Positions 33,035 through 47,700 of a stretch of DNA of 64,000 nt are shown here, piece after piece. The translations under genes and the position numbers were made by a program. Source of the DNA: Acanthosoma haemorrhoidale (lineage: Eukaryota > Arthropoda > Insecta > Hemiptera > Acanthosomatidae); NCBI GenBank assembly GCA_930367205.1, contig OV884009.1, forward strand, positions 120,107,454 through 120,171,453, in the 5' to 3' direction. How positions within the stretch are numbered: the stretch's first letter is position 1; each line of letters starts with the position of its first letter. The notes under the pieces are model-generated. The model was given only the letters and a program-made list of their open reading frames with translations, was not told the origin of the DNA and did not search any database.

Positions 33035-35706
33035 GTAAGTAAAAACTGGAGTGTCAGGCTATTATTCAGGGTTCCTTGTTGTGCCATCTAACACTTCCCT
33101 ATATTTTTTTAACTCCAGAATTAGGGTGTACAAAATGGCTCCTATCATTTACTTTAATAGCTTAGTAGCTGCCTTATTTTAACATTGACATGCAATACAA
33201 ATTGAGTAGACCCTTCTTTGATTTTTTTTTTTAATTAAACATTTAATAGTGTATTTCGTTTGGAAAAAAATTTTCTATAGTGCTTAACCATATCGTTGCT
33301 GTGACTTATTTGTTTACTTATTGGAAAAGTTCTCTTTTCAAAGTAGCATATCTTATATTTGTTTGTCAAATAACCACAGTAAACCTAAATAGCGCTACTA
33401 CAACGTAGAAGAGAAATTTTGTAGGAACATGAATGGGATTCGAAACCTTAACTTTCTGGATTTTGTTCTGATGCTTCACCATCGAAGTTGCTTTCAGACA
33501 ATGTCTATTTCCATAGAATATAGTTTGGATAAATCAATGATTTTACATTGATCCTAAAAAAAAGAGTTTACGAGTTGTGACTGTAAGTTCTTATCTGGGA
33601 GGAGTCAGTTCGGAGTACAGTTGAGTGCCTCATCACTGGTTCCAGACTAGCTATAGCCGTTTAGGAGTTATGTGTGTTTAAAGTTTTTTTAATTTTTTAA
33701 CACCGGATTAAGAACTTAAATGGTTGGCCCATCTTCTTTAGCACCTGGTTTTGGCCGGCAATACTAACTTTATTGTGGCTTTTTTTACATTTAATAAGTA
33801 ATTAAAAATTGTAGTTTAGTGTCAATTTAGGTCAGGCTGATGGTATTGCTTTGAGGCTGTATGATTCAAAAGGGGGAGGAATATGAGCATAAGTAGATCG
33901 TTGTTAGGAACAGAAGCGTAAGGCCTAAGTGTTGAGGTGGGGTTTATAGCAACCAGTTGTGGTGTTTGCTGGTGCTGTACTGCTTGTTGGGGCTGGCCTT
34001 GCGAAAGTCGCTGCTTGTTGTGGTTTGGTGTTGGAGGCAGCAAGCTGGTGGTTGTATGGATTAGTACAGGGACGGGTTATGATGTTTGTTGTCTTGGGGT
34101 TGATATGTAGGTTGCTGATGGCTGAACGATCAACGTTTAGAAACCATGTTCCGGTAAAGTGCCCAGCTCATATAGTCCTGGAAGCTGAAGAGTTCTATGG
34201 ATGCAAGTTTCTTGGATTTTCTGGCTCTTGGAGCAGTTTGTAGCTCGGTGAGGTCCTGCACACTTCGCATAAACAATGTTGAGTCGACAGTAGCCCCAAG
34301 ACAGTGAGTGCATTGTGGGATTCCATTATTTTTGTGAGGCTATTCCACCTTTATTTTGGTATAAATAATGGAGTGAAGGGTAAATATATTGGTAACTATT
34401 ATGTAAGTTTAGATTTTCAAAAGTATAATGGAAGTGGAGATTTGTATATTGTGTGTGTGTTATTGGAGCTGTCACGGACCTTAAAACAGATCTTTTGTTG
34501 TTCCTTGGACAGGACCGAAAGGAAGGAAGTTTCTTATCGCCACCAGGCATGGTTTTTGATTTTTAAGTAGGTAGGTGACATTCCGTGTCTTTCGGAAAAT
34601 TTTATGATAGTCGGTAGGCGCCATAGGTGTTGGGTTGTTTGACGAAGGTGTTCTGCACGTGAACGTGAACGTTGGTTCATCAGCGACGGTGGACTTCTTC
34701 CTGCAGAAATCGATAAAATATTAAATTTTGATGTGAACAGGTGGGAGTTCAAGTTCTTCTTCTTGGTCCATTTCGGCAAGGGGTTGGGATATATTTCATA
34801 CCGTTGTAGAACTAGCAAAAATAAAACGGAATTGTTCGGATTAGTACTTTAAGAAGACGACTAAGCATTATGGTGGCCAGTAGTCGAGGGATTCTTACAT
34901 ATAATATTCCATATCTATTTTGATCTCTCTATACCATCTAAATTACTTGAAGCCATAGATGTTACTATAATAGCTATCTAAAAAAAAAATTGAACATATT
35001 TGTAACTAACCAATGTTTCCCGTGTAACTTTGTAATCGCGAGGTCGGTTAAAATCCAATTTGTTCTGTAAAGTGTTATTTTATTCAATACATAACATATT
35101 TGATCTCAATTAACTTCTTAAAGAACATTATTGTTTCAAGTATTTACTTTTTGTCAGAATGATTTAATTCAATTCGAGTTTCTGCATGCCTGTTTTTTGT
35201 TGTCAAGTGTTTTGGTTGTCCTGTGTGACCTGCAGACTTGACATTTTACATTAAGGTTTGATTTGATGGCTATGGCTATGAACGATTCAAATTAAGAGAG
35301 CTACCTTTCTCAATTATGGATGTATAAGACGCACCCCTGTTTTTCCAAAGAAAATAGTGAACAACAACTTGACAGCTTATTCAATTAGCCAATATTTAAG
35401 ATATTTGTGTTTAAGATGCAACCCAATTTTTCGTCAGTTTAAGAAAGAAACACCTATAAATACACTATGCATAATTAAAAGAACATTTCGTAAAATCAAT
35501 AGCTTTCTTTTTGGACATGGTATTATAAGATAAATGTTCAAGAGGTGAACTTTTGTGTTCAATTGTTTCACCTTTTTAGGCTTAATAAAATATTAGCTCG
35601 TTGTTAATATAGAAGATTTTCAAGTCCGCGAAATTGAAAAGCTGTCAAAATTTAACGGTTTTTATGTTGTGGTTGTTATTGGGATTACTGTTTATTTTCT
35701 CACATA
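33035..35706. other. Interval with unassigned repeat-like sequence
   Basis: A short minus-strand block at 33420-33500 has a GGTTTCGAATCCC-type B-box look and may be a tRNA-derived SINE scrap. At 33820-34820 the minus strand holds Gln/Pro-rich and basic short frames (HNKQRLSQGQPQQAVQHQQ), possibly a retroelement ORF1 remnant, not identified. 34820-35706 is AT-rich with nothing recognised. Confidence 0.35.
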
Positions 35707-35716
35707 ATGGAAACTG
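35707..35716 (+). CDS. Proposed exon 1 (start codon) of the dystrotelin-like gene
   Basis: Ten bases (ATG GAA ACT G) followed by GTAAGG. The leftover base completes the split Glu codon of the 38459 exon, giving METELLPNQIAEYD. The exon is very short, so the phase match is only modest support; an upstream exon such as 32929-33034 would fit too. Confidence 0.4.
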
Positions 35717-38700
35717 GTAAGGCATATTACTTAATACTTGATAATTACGTTTAACTACGAATTTTACTAATTTATAAAGAATTTACCTAATTACGAATTT
35801 ATCTAAATTACATTTGTATAAAGTTAACTGTTATTAAAATTTTGTGGTTTTAATTTATATTTGACAGTTTTTGTATTGCAATACTATGTTGTTATACTAC
35901 AAGTAATAACTTATCTAAGCATATTTTATAGTTTCTAACCATTGATGTTTTCAAGTGAAATGCTACATTCATGTATTAATTACCTGGTTATGATTAGTTT
36001 ATCTTGTGTGTACATCGCCTATAATATGGTGATAGTATGGCAGTGGCTTTGAAACTTTTAATTTAGTTTCCCAATTTTCTTTGCGGTGTTTGCTAGTTGT
36101 CTTTAAGTGGAACGGAAGTTTCAATAAAACCGGCTCTTGTAATGAGTGCACTGATCTGTGTCATCAGTGACTATAAAGGGATTTCTTTGGCGGCCATAGA
36201 TTATAGGACAGACTGAGTTAAATTCCTTGTAGTACTCCTGCTTGTATTGTATTTATCAGAAGAAATATGTCTCCCACGATTCATAAATTTATTTTTAAAT
36301 GAACCTGCAGTTCGCTGCTGTTTTTGTATTAGTGCTAAAAGACTATTCATTTTCACAAAGATTTTTGCAATTATATCTGCCTATCTAGAAGTAGTTTTAA
36401 AAATTGTTTTCATTTATATTATATTTTGGAATTAAAACTCATCATATAAATAGAAGAGTCAAAGTCAGCTCAGATCACCTTTAAGGAGAAGGTAAAAGTA
36501 AGGAGACCTTTAGGTTTCTCACAAAACCACAAATCTGGTGGAAATCACAAAATGATGAAAGAGAGCCGAAGATCTAAGTAATTGGATCAATCTATACAAA
36601 TTGGACCTCATACTGCACTAGGCCGTGGTTTAGGCTAAATTAAAAATAAATTATGGAGGGTAATGTTAGAAATATTATCACTGCCTTTTTGCATGATAAC
36701 TTTGTTTGAAAGAAAGTAATGGATTGATGAACAACGATAAGAAAATGAAATAATGATGCTTAAATGAAATAACTGAATGAAAAAAAATAAATAAAATAAC
36801 TTGGCTGATGATTCCGTAGCTGCCATCACTGTGTTGACAGTGTATCTACATCACCATACAAGACTAATACCATAATTCTTGGCATGATAATCTGTTTGAT
36901 CCGGATATTTAATTCTGACCCATTTTTTGAGCATCTGATTATTGGCATGACCTTATTTGCCTTGCAAACCTTGCATTAGTTATTACAGAAACCTGCTGTA
37001 TTCTCACCAGGAAAGTGTTTGGCCATATAAGTCTCCATAGTCCCAGTTGCTACCTTCAAATCTTGTTGGATCTATAAGCAATCACACATATATCACTCAT
37101 GTTCATATTTGTTCTCTGTCAACATGTATTCCAAATGGTGCATCGTATGTTCCCACTGAGTACCATAATTTTCTTATGCCTTTTAAAGCATTATAATTTT
37201 GTATTCCATTGGGGCCTTATATTTCCCTGATGGCTTGATTCAGGTTTCTTCCATTTACGTCCCTGTTCCATTTGGGTATACTGCTCGCTAACTGAGTTTA
37301 TATCAATTGCGCTCCATGTTCTCTTTTTTGTTTTGAAGATGTGCTCTTGGGCTAGTTTGATTATCTGATCTCTTCTGGGGTTGAGCCCTTTCCTGTTATT
37401 TCTTACTCTTGTATTTCTTCATTGCTCAATTTACATTGAGTTTTGACAATTTTCATTTTTTAATGACTCTTTTTTTTGGAACCTATAGGTAACAATTATA
37501 AAGGCATCATATTACTAAGCTCAGCAAGTTCCATATGCACACATAATAATTACAAGTCATATCTTGTTCTGTTACGGAGCTACACTGATCCTTTGGTTGG
37601 ATGGATGACAAATTGCATGACCAATGTGGAGAAAACTGGCCTATAATCTATTTCTAGAACATATACGCCATTTGGCGGAATGATTTGTAATACATAAGTT
37701 GAAACGAAAACAAAGGCAACATAATTTTGTTACATCTCTTACTTTAGCGGGCCCAGTAGTTGATTAATTTTGTGTACGTTTTCATGTCAAAAGAAAAAGA
37801 AACTAAAAACTTACAGATTCCACAAACAGGTCGCTGGCACGCTCTGGAGGAAGTAGATAATGTAACACTATCCCATCAGCTTCTTTATGAGTTTTGAGGA
37901 TGATATTGGTAAGTAGCTAATGCTAGGATGTTTTATGACAAGCAACGACTAATCACCAACCTGAAGATTAGACCTTGACTGGTTCCTCTAGAACCTCTAC
38001 CAAAATCACTAGTTTATCATTATATATTATGTATGTATACATTGCAACATATGTCAATCAATATGTTAAATAATTTTGAAAACTCCCCAAAAGATGAAAG
38101 TGGGAAACGCTTATGAGAGGACCACTGCCAGAAATTTATCTGGCAGCAGGGGTATCCAGGTTGCTGGGATCTGATGTAGAATTAATCATATCCTCATATT
38201 CAAGGTTCTATATCGGTATACCAATAGGTTCAAGGTGGCTGATATTTCAAGAGGATCATGATGAGCTCTTTGAACCTACTCGCTATTCAACTCAATGTAC
38301 ACGCTACTACTACGTCTAATTTGTTCTCCCCATTTTTATTGATATTTTATTTTTGAGCAGCTGGCCTTTTCCATTTAAACTATAAATTTCCCATTTAATG
38401 CCATATTTTTGTTTGAAGTTTGAAACATATATTTTACATAAATTAACTAATTTTTTAGAATTGCTGCCTAACCAAATTGCTGAATATGATAAAATTATGG
38501 TAGAATTACAATCTTGCAATTCTTTTAAATATTCAGCTTACCGAACGGCCTACAAGCTTCTAATTCTTCACAGATCTCTTGGTTGTAAGTATTACAAAAT
38601 CATTTCAATTAATTCCTCTTCTTTAGTATACTAAAATGCAATAAGCATACATTGCTAATGAGAAATTAACAGGTCCTCTAGGTAGTGCTTGTCATGGGAA

Positions 38701-41700
38701 TCTGGTAGGGGTTAGTGTATAGGTTGGTGGGATCATAATATTGTTGTAGAGAAGAATGGAATTATAGAGGGTTGACTCAAATGACATCTGTAGAGGACGG
38801 ATATACTACAGCATACAGGACAGGTCGGAAGTTGAAGGTAATATTGATGACAAGAAACTCGATGTATGAATGGTCAAATAGGGAGGAAAGGTCAAATATC
38901 TAGGTCTTGTCTCTAATGAAAACATGAAACAAAAAAAAACATACAATTCTTGCATTTCATTAAGGGTGAATGACAAAGGATGAGAGCACTTCTGCCTCCT
39001 TGGTATCTTATTTATACCCAGCTTCCCCCCACTTCAAAAAAGGAGTTTTTCCGATGTGTCATTGGCAGTCCCTCTCTACCTTCCTCTACTACCCAGGGTT
39101 TCAGTAAGGGACAGGCCCTTCCACTAAGTCATGGGTATTTCTAGAGGATACCTCTAGGTTTATGACAGGGATACCTGGCCTTTTGTCAGGTCAAAACACT
39201 ACCTTACCAAATATCTTTAAGAATATTTCTTTTTTTAAATTAAGTCAATTTTAATTTAATCTAATAAACAATTATTTTGCAAATAATGAGAATATGAAAT
39301 GGAAAACAAAAATCACCTTATCCTGGGACATTGTCTCCTTAAAATAACAAGAAGGGATAACAGAGTAATGTCTAGCTGACAATGAATGCATAACATTACA
39401 TGGATATGATGAGCTTATAACTAATAAAAGGGCTATATACATATGTATCAAGGGTCTATAGGGTTATGTATGAGACGGAGTACCAACAGTAATAGATTAT
39501 AGCAAAAATACATAAATGTATTGTTAGATTGGAGGGAGATAAGGAACTGATAAAGTCTAGATTTAAAAATTGAAATGAAATGAAATAATAAAAAAACTTT
39601 ATTTTGGGACCATGCCACTTACAAATATCATGAAGGAACAAAACAGGAATATCTAGCTGAAAAAAATATATAACATTACACATCTGATAAGCTTATAAAT
39701 AATACTTTGTGAGTATGTACTATGAATGTACTATGTGCTATGGCTATGTGCATATGACATGAGATCAAAGAACCAAAAAATTGAAACAAAAAACTAAAAA
39801 TAGTTGAGACGGAAAAAAATAAATAAATAAAACAGGAATTATTACAGGGTAGGGGGTGAAGAGCATGGGATGAATGAAAAATAAATAAGCAGAATAATAA
39901 TAATGAATTATGAATTGTTAGATTGGAGGGTGATAAGGAATTGGTAAATTCAAGATTTAAAGATTAGTAGAGTGAATGAACAACGACTATTGATGGGAAT
40001 AGAGTTCCAAAAGTTTTTATCATAGATAAGAAAAAATAATCAAAGGAAGCCAATCTAAAAAGGGAAATAAATGTCAGAAGGGTAGGGTCTACGAGGGCAA
40101 TTCAAATATGAACAATATTTTTTTGTATACATTTATTGATTAATATTATACACAAGTGAAACTTTCACTTTTTCTATATATAGCCTCCACCACGTTGAAC
40201 ACACTTTTGCCAATGAGCTGGAAGCTTGAATGTTCCTTGTTCAAAAAAAGTTTGAGGGCTCTTCAACAACCACATGCTCCTCGACGTCTTTGTTGTTTTT
40301 GAATTGTTCCCCTCCAAGTGGTTCTTTCATAGGTGCAAACAAAAAATAGTCACTGGGGGGGGGGGGGGACAAATCTGGACTGTTGGGAGAATGGTCGAGG
40401 ATTTCCCAGTGCATTTTCTCCTATTTGTCCATTTCAATTTGCAGTGTGAGGCCTACCGTTATCTTGAAGAAGGATGTCATTTCTGGTGGGCGGATCTCGT
40501 CTTTTGTTTTGGTAGGCAGCTTTTGTTGACTAACAACTGGCAATAGTAAGGTGTATTCACCCGACATCAATTGTGAAGAAAGTCAATGAGTAAAACATCT
40601 CAGCAGTAAAAAAAACCATTGCGAGAACTTTTCCGACTGAGAGACAGAATGGTTTTGGCCTTCACTGAGCAGGCTTCATCCTTTCTTTGCCACTCCTTAC
40701 TCGCCATTTTTTATTCCGGAGTGTAGTGATGGACCTATGTCTCTCTCATCATATGTGACGATTATGCCTCAAAAAATACTCTAGTTCTTGCCTGTAATTG
40801 ATTCAGAAGTCTCTCACAGACCTCCAACCTGGTCTGTTTTTTATTTTCAGTTAACAACTTTGGTACCCATCGAACACTAATTTCTCTAAAGCCAAGATGT
40901 TTAGGGATAATGGTATGAGTACTCCTAAGGATATTGTACTGAGGACCAACAGTACGGAGCAGCTGCTAACCAAGCTGGGTCCCCTTTCCTTACATTCTGA
41001 GTAAAACCCCCTTCAACCCCCCCCACTCCACCATACAGCTCAGAACTGCTTGTTACAATTACAAAATACCATTTTTGTTCAATTGTCAATTGTTTTTGTA
41101 CTATTTCGTTTATTTTTGAATTAGCCTTGTAATATTGCAAGATTTGATCGCTGATTTGAATTGGAAGAGGTTGTGAAGGTAAGGGGGCTTTTTAGTTATG
41201 ATAGTATTGAAGAGGAGGGATCCAAGAAAGTGTTGGAAAGGAGTGGAAAAGTGCAGGCATCCTAACTTTGAATAGTGCTGCCAAATGTGACAGACTTGGG
41301 ATCCTGAATATCAATGTAAGAAAATTGATCAGCTGCTTTGATCCATTGATCCAAGCCTTGAGATCCCCAGAGAGCAATTACAGATGTATGATTTAACCCA
41401 CCTAAAGGTACTGAAAGAAAAGGACATTGATACTAGTTTCAATAGGATGGCGTTGATGAATGGTGTCTAATACCTTGGTAAAGTCTAAGAGGATAAGGAT
41501 AGACATGTGTTGTTGTTCAATGGTGGATTGGAGGTCTTGCATGATTTTGGTAATAGCAGGTTAGGTGGTAAATCCTGTTCGGAATCTGGATTAGAAGAGA
41601 TTTAAATGTTTTTCTAAAAAATGAAAAAATTTGGGATTGAACTAGCACTGCGAGGGGTTTGGAATATACATATATGTATGTGTATAAAACTCAGTACAAT

Positions 41701-44700
41701 ACATATTGTACTGATTTTTACATTTAAACATCTACAAATTGAATTAATATCAGACTTTGAAATAGAAAATATAAGAAATGAAGATATGTTTAACAAACAA
41801 AATGTATTTAATAATTTGAAGCTTTGAATCTTAGGCGTGTTCCAACCTTCCAATAAAAAAATTGAATATAAAATAAATAATTGAAGTATATAAATAAGTA
41901 ATGATTATAAATAGTTATAACCAACCTTTTTCTTATCGATTGTGTTTATGTTTCAGTACCACATTGATTAAATAATTTGTTTGTTATGGTTTGCTTCACT
42001 TCTTTTCTTTTATCAAGCAACAATCTTGACTGACTGCTCATTAATTCAATTAATAACTGATCACTATTTTTCTTTCTATATAACTGACAACTGACATATT
42101 CTCTTAACTCACTATCAACTGTCAATTGAGTTTTCTATGCCTAAACGCCAACTGATGCTTCCCCCTAGCACTAGAATATTCTAATAGTCTAGAACCCCTG
42201 CACATTCTCCATCTTTATGGCCTCCTAAATCTATCCAATCTTATATACTGCAGTAAAATGTTATGCATTTGAATATTAATTATTTATTAAGTATTTTAAA
42301 CTGTCTCCTTCATATTGGGCCATTTGGGTCAAAGTGACAAGTGTGTACGAAAGCTGGTGCACAGGCCGGATAGTAGGGACAAGCTTTTGAAGGAACTTAT
42401 TTATTATTAGCATTATTTTTATAAAAGATGTGAAGAGAGCTATTACCACCAATTAACCCCGGCTCACCACCCATCTACAAGCTGGACACCTGCTACTCCA
42501 AGGAAGCTGTTTCACCCTACGACTCCTAGGACAAGGATGTTTTATGCTACACCTCCAATCCAATTATAAATAAATTTAAATGCTTCATAAGTTTGTTTTT
42601 ATGTATAGTAGTAAAACCTGTTCACTTTAAATTATTGTAAGTAGCAAGGGCGACTTGTTCATTTTCATTCTATAACTTTACAAATGGCACTCAATGTGGA
42701 GCCACGGGTTCTTTTTCATTTACAGTCGGTTCTCGATTAACTTATACCTCAATAACTCAATTTCTTTGATCACACAAATTTTTTTCTATTTCCTTGAGAA
42801 AACCTTGTTCAGTAAAAAAAAAAAAAAAAAAAATAAGAGGATAACACAAAATAATTTCACAAAAAAATTTTCCTCCATAAGTCAAAGGAATAAGGTATTT
42901 ACCTCTAAAACTCAAATAGAGCCAAATTTATGGGTGTTGGGGGTCGATGAATTATGTGACAGTTGGTCTACTCTGCGCATCATCTATGCTACCCTAAAAC
43001 ATGCAGGTTTCAAAGTTTTGGTTGAATCTTCCCCCTCTTTTTACGATCAGCCACCTTCAAAAGTAGAACATACGTTAACCATGAGTCAACAAAAATTAAA
43101 ATCTCACGGTACATGAGAAACTTAAAATTATCTAAGGTGTAAATGAAGGAAACCAGAAGAAAAAAGACATTGCCGCTAATTTTGGTATTTCTTGCAGTAA
43201 TTACCCTGTCTACAATTTCGAAGAATGCGGTAGAACTTCAAAGGAAGGTAGATTTTTATGCAAAAGATAAAGGGATATGGAATTCCCTGATGCTGAAGAA
43301 TGCATGGTTAAGTGGTCTAAGCAATGCCAACACAAAAATATCAGTTTGGGGTACAATGTTTATTTTCATTTTTTTAACTTTACAATATACATACCAAGAA
43401 CCAACTTCTGCCCTTCCAATCAGCCCCAAGCCTGCTGAATGAAAAGAGCCAGAATTGAACATATTTATCTGTGTTATATTTACTCATAGGGGACATGGTG
43501 CCTTTATATGCTATTCTATTCTAAAATCAATAAAACTGCGTTATGCAGCACATTTAATTAAAATTTTTTAAACTCAAATTTGCATTATATTATTTTTCAA
43601 TAATTTTTATCTCACTATTCTTTATTGTAATTTTTGTTTTAGTTCAGTATGTTTCATTGGATTTAATACAAGGAGTCTTTAATAAGTACCTAATTTATTC
43701 AACAGATAATTACTTGCTTTTAAGTCAAGAAGAAACTGAAAATATTTTGTATGACATATTCTTTGCTGCATCCAAACAAGATGGATTCAAACCAGATTTT
43801 GAAATGTCGATAGAGTTAACAAAAATGTGTTTAAACAACATGCTTAAGTAAGTTACTTTTTACTTCTAAAATACTTGTATTTCAAGTGTTTACTCCAATT
43901 TCTTCAAAGGGTCAATTTCTATAATAATACTGGACCTGGACCAATGGGAATGACAGTTAGAATAGGCCTGTTTTTGAAATTGTAATCGGATGCCCATGAA
44001 AATCGTATGATTAATGCCTATCCAGTGCAGAAGTCTCCCTTTGGGGACCAAGCTCTCAATCAGCTTGGCCTGCTCCTCCATCCTCTTCAGCCAATCAGAG
44101 TTTTTACTGGGGAGGTCACCCTGCTTGTTGAGCATCCCTTTCACACCCCTCATGTCTCTGTGGCCAAGGTTCCCACCACAACATGAATGGATGATAAAAT
44201 TTCCTCTATCCAAAGAATAGCAGTGGTGGTAAATTCTTCCTGCACAGAATGACTGGTAGCCGTATGGTGTGCATAGGATATGGAATCTACAAAAGCCAAT
44301 TGGAAACCATTTGTTCAATGACCATTTATGACTGAGTTAATCCTAATAAGAAACATTGATGTCGTACTAAGAAAAATAAAGGACATATATGCCCAATAAA
44401 CTACTAAAAAAGACTGTGTCAATAAATTTGCATCATTTTGGCATGATACCCTTCTCACATTGAATTAAGAATGAGATGATGTCAAATGAATAGTAGAATT
44501 TATTTGAAGGCTGGAGTACAGTACCACCTTGAAACAGAGATCAGAAAGTGACCTATTAATTAATTTTAATTAATTAACACTATTAATTAATTTTAATAAT
44601 GAATAGGTTGTTAATCTTAAAAATCATCTTAATCTCTTTCTGGTGGTGGTACGACGAGTCCAGAAGATTAAACTGATTTTTGGGAAATGACGGAGTGCTA

Positions 44701-47700
44701 GGGGCTTGCTACACTTCTATCGCGGGTTGACCAGTACCTCCGGAAACGGCCCATATTACAGTCATTTGTTTCGTTTATTGACTCAATTAAATTAATTAAT
44801 TGAGTCTGTGATTTCATTTATATGGGTGGAGCAAGCCCCTAGCACTCCGTCATTTCCCAAAAATCAGTTTAATCTTCTGGACCCCCAATGGGAGTCGTAC
44901 CAGAGATTAAGCTGATAAGAACAGATACTACACTTTTTTTGGAAGGATACCACCAAAGGACAGGAAGTGAAGATATGTACTGTCGACATCATTAACAGCT
45001 GGTACCCAACCCTCACTTAAACCCATGTAAACATCAATAGAGCAAGCTGTAGGATGCAAAAATAAATTTTGGGGTGGAACTTAACGCAGCAACCTTTTAG
45101 TTGTTGCAGGGCATCTGGCTTCAAAATTTGCTGGAGAAGTTAATGCTATATCAATGGCAGTTCAAGTTCTATCTCGAAGAACTGAGAAAAACAATGCTAT
45201 TCAAAGACTCTCAAACAGTTATAATTGCAATCACAGATACAAAATATGATTCATCCGGAGAAATAAAAAATAAATTTCAAATTTGATTTTCCGTGGTGTC
45301 AGCATCACGATATAATAGATACTGTGGGCTCCATGGGAGTAACTAAGCAACAGGATTGTTAAAGCTGGAGGCACATAAGGGCCAACCTGATAAAAGTTAC
45401 CAATTTCAGAACAAAGAAAGAAAGAAAGCTGTGTAGGTCAGATCAGGCAGCTTAGCAAATTGAAGAAGGGTATCAAAGGATTGGAGAACAGAAGAAATGG
45501 ACAATGGACTTTGCTGGAACCTGATAGTCCTAACCCTGCTGACCTACCATGAAAATACCATAGTTTTGTTTTGGATAGCTACAGGTCATGTGTAGTGAGT
45601 CACACACCTTGAATTGGTGTTGTTGATTCGTCTGTATGTCCTTTATGAACATTAGAAGAATTAGATGTCTCCAACTGAGGTACTTGCCCTAACCTATTTA
45701 CTAACGGTAAATTAAATTTATACCATGCTGCTAGAAATTTTGGTTACTTCCCTTCTGTCTTGCCAATGACAACGACCAATACACCACTGTTCCACCTGAA
45801 TTGGACTATACCATCTCAGCCTATATTTCCAGCCGAAAGTACAGGCTTTGGATATTCCTAACAAAAACTAACAGCCCTATTTCTCATAGATTTTTCTAAA
45901 TTCTGACACCATAGACTATATAATCCTTTCCAAATTAAAATAACTAATCTTCTTCAATTGATGATTACCGAATTGATTTAAGCTTTTTCCCCTCTGATTT
46001 AGTTATTAAAACGGTCATTAAATTTTTTTTTTTGTGTTATGTACTTTGTTTAACCTTTGGATAATCTTTGAGATGAGTTAAGGGCAAGGTTTACCCTAAC
46101 AGGACATGCTCCAAAGGAATGGGGTCTATATAGTAGCTTCCTGACTCCCCAATCCTGACACTTGGGTATTTTTGTTTTTTCTTTTTCTTCAGGGCAGCGT
46201 TGGTATTTGTGTGGGATGTTTTAGTCTGCTGGATGAGATGCACTCTATTACATCACAGATACAAAATATGATTCATCCGGAGAAATAAAAAAAAAATTGC
46301 AAATTTGATTTTCCGAGGTATCAGCATCACGATATAATAGATACTGTGGGATAATCATTATAATCAAACATAAGTATTTTTAATTTTTGAAATTAAAAAA
46401 ATACAAGTGAACAGCCAGTGGGCTCTTACATGCTCTGCAACAAGCCAAAAGACATGGTTATGAGGATTGTAGAACCTTTATATGGCTCAGATCGTAACAT
46501 TACTTGCAACCACTGGTTCAACAGAATTGAATTATTCCAGCCCTTCGAAGAAAAAAAAAAATTGTCATTACTAGGAACATTACGCAAAAACAAACTTAAC
46601 TCTCTCCGGAATTCGTGAACACCAAATCTTGAGCTGTAAACTTGTGTCACATGTGCCGAAAAAAGGGAAAAATGTGCTTCTGATTTCAACCATGCGCAAT
46701 GATGATGAAGTTGATTCAGACACAGGAAAACCCAAAATGATTTTGGCATACAATGCTACAAAATCTGGAGTTGATAAATTGTGCCCAACCTACAATGTTG
46801 CAGGAAATTTCCGAAGGTGGTCAATGGTGATCTTCGCAATACTGATTATGGTTATGCGATACTTCGCAGTGGAAGATGAAGTTATTCGAAAGCTCTGTTG
46901 AGCGAATTATGTTTAGGACGACTTCAAAACAGTAGCATTCTATAAATTGGAATGCCGACTGAACTGCAATTGAGACTACAACAGTTCCTACCTGCTCCAC
47001 AACCACATCAAGAGGTGTCTTCATGCCACGAAGGACAGAGGAAGAGGTGTTAAAAATGTAAAGACATGAAGAAGGTTCGCTATTCAAAATACAAATGTCT
47101 AACAAGTTTCTGAACTATTTTGTTTGGAACATGCACACATGATATTTGAAAATTGTTATAATAGTGCTCTCAAAAAGTTTCAGTGTGAACCTGATCTTGA
47201 AGAATAACTTTCAATCCTTTTGTTTTTGTCAAGATGTTTTACTTTTACAATTTAATTGAAATTTTACTTTCTAATTTATGTTTAAAAAAAAAAATGTTTA
47301 ACCTTTCAAAAGATTTAGGGAATCTGACCTTTTTTATTGCAAAGTTGTTATTGAAAAATATAATGTTAATGTAAAATGCAAATATATATGTAGTATATAT
47401 ATGCATTTGTTTTCTTAACCTACTATCTGTCTCTACTTTTACTTTCTTTCTGAACCTCTCATCACTTTCTGTGTTTTTAGGCAAAATAAGGTGGTTATTA
47501 CCTGATGACCTCTAGCCTTCTGCTCTGCATTCATGCGAAGGTTTCTGTTCCACTCTCTTGAAAATACTGTAGCATCCGGGTACCTAGAGCCACCTCCATA
47601 GGTGGACAAAGAAAAGGAACACCCTGAAATTATGTTCACTGTTGAATAGCAGATAAGTTTCCAAAAGGCTGTATACTCCTATGCTGTACATTAATTATGT

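Noticed and set aside
40357..40371. Poly-G run as a G-quadruplex or regulatory element
   Set aside because: A single homopolymer run inside a dead mariner, like those at 29861 and 30715. It may be replication slippage or a sequencing artefact.
43890..44318. 142-codon minus-strand frame
   Set aside because: No recognisable family, no promoter or splice support, and it lies inside a transposon-rich intron. Kept only as an unexplained frame.
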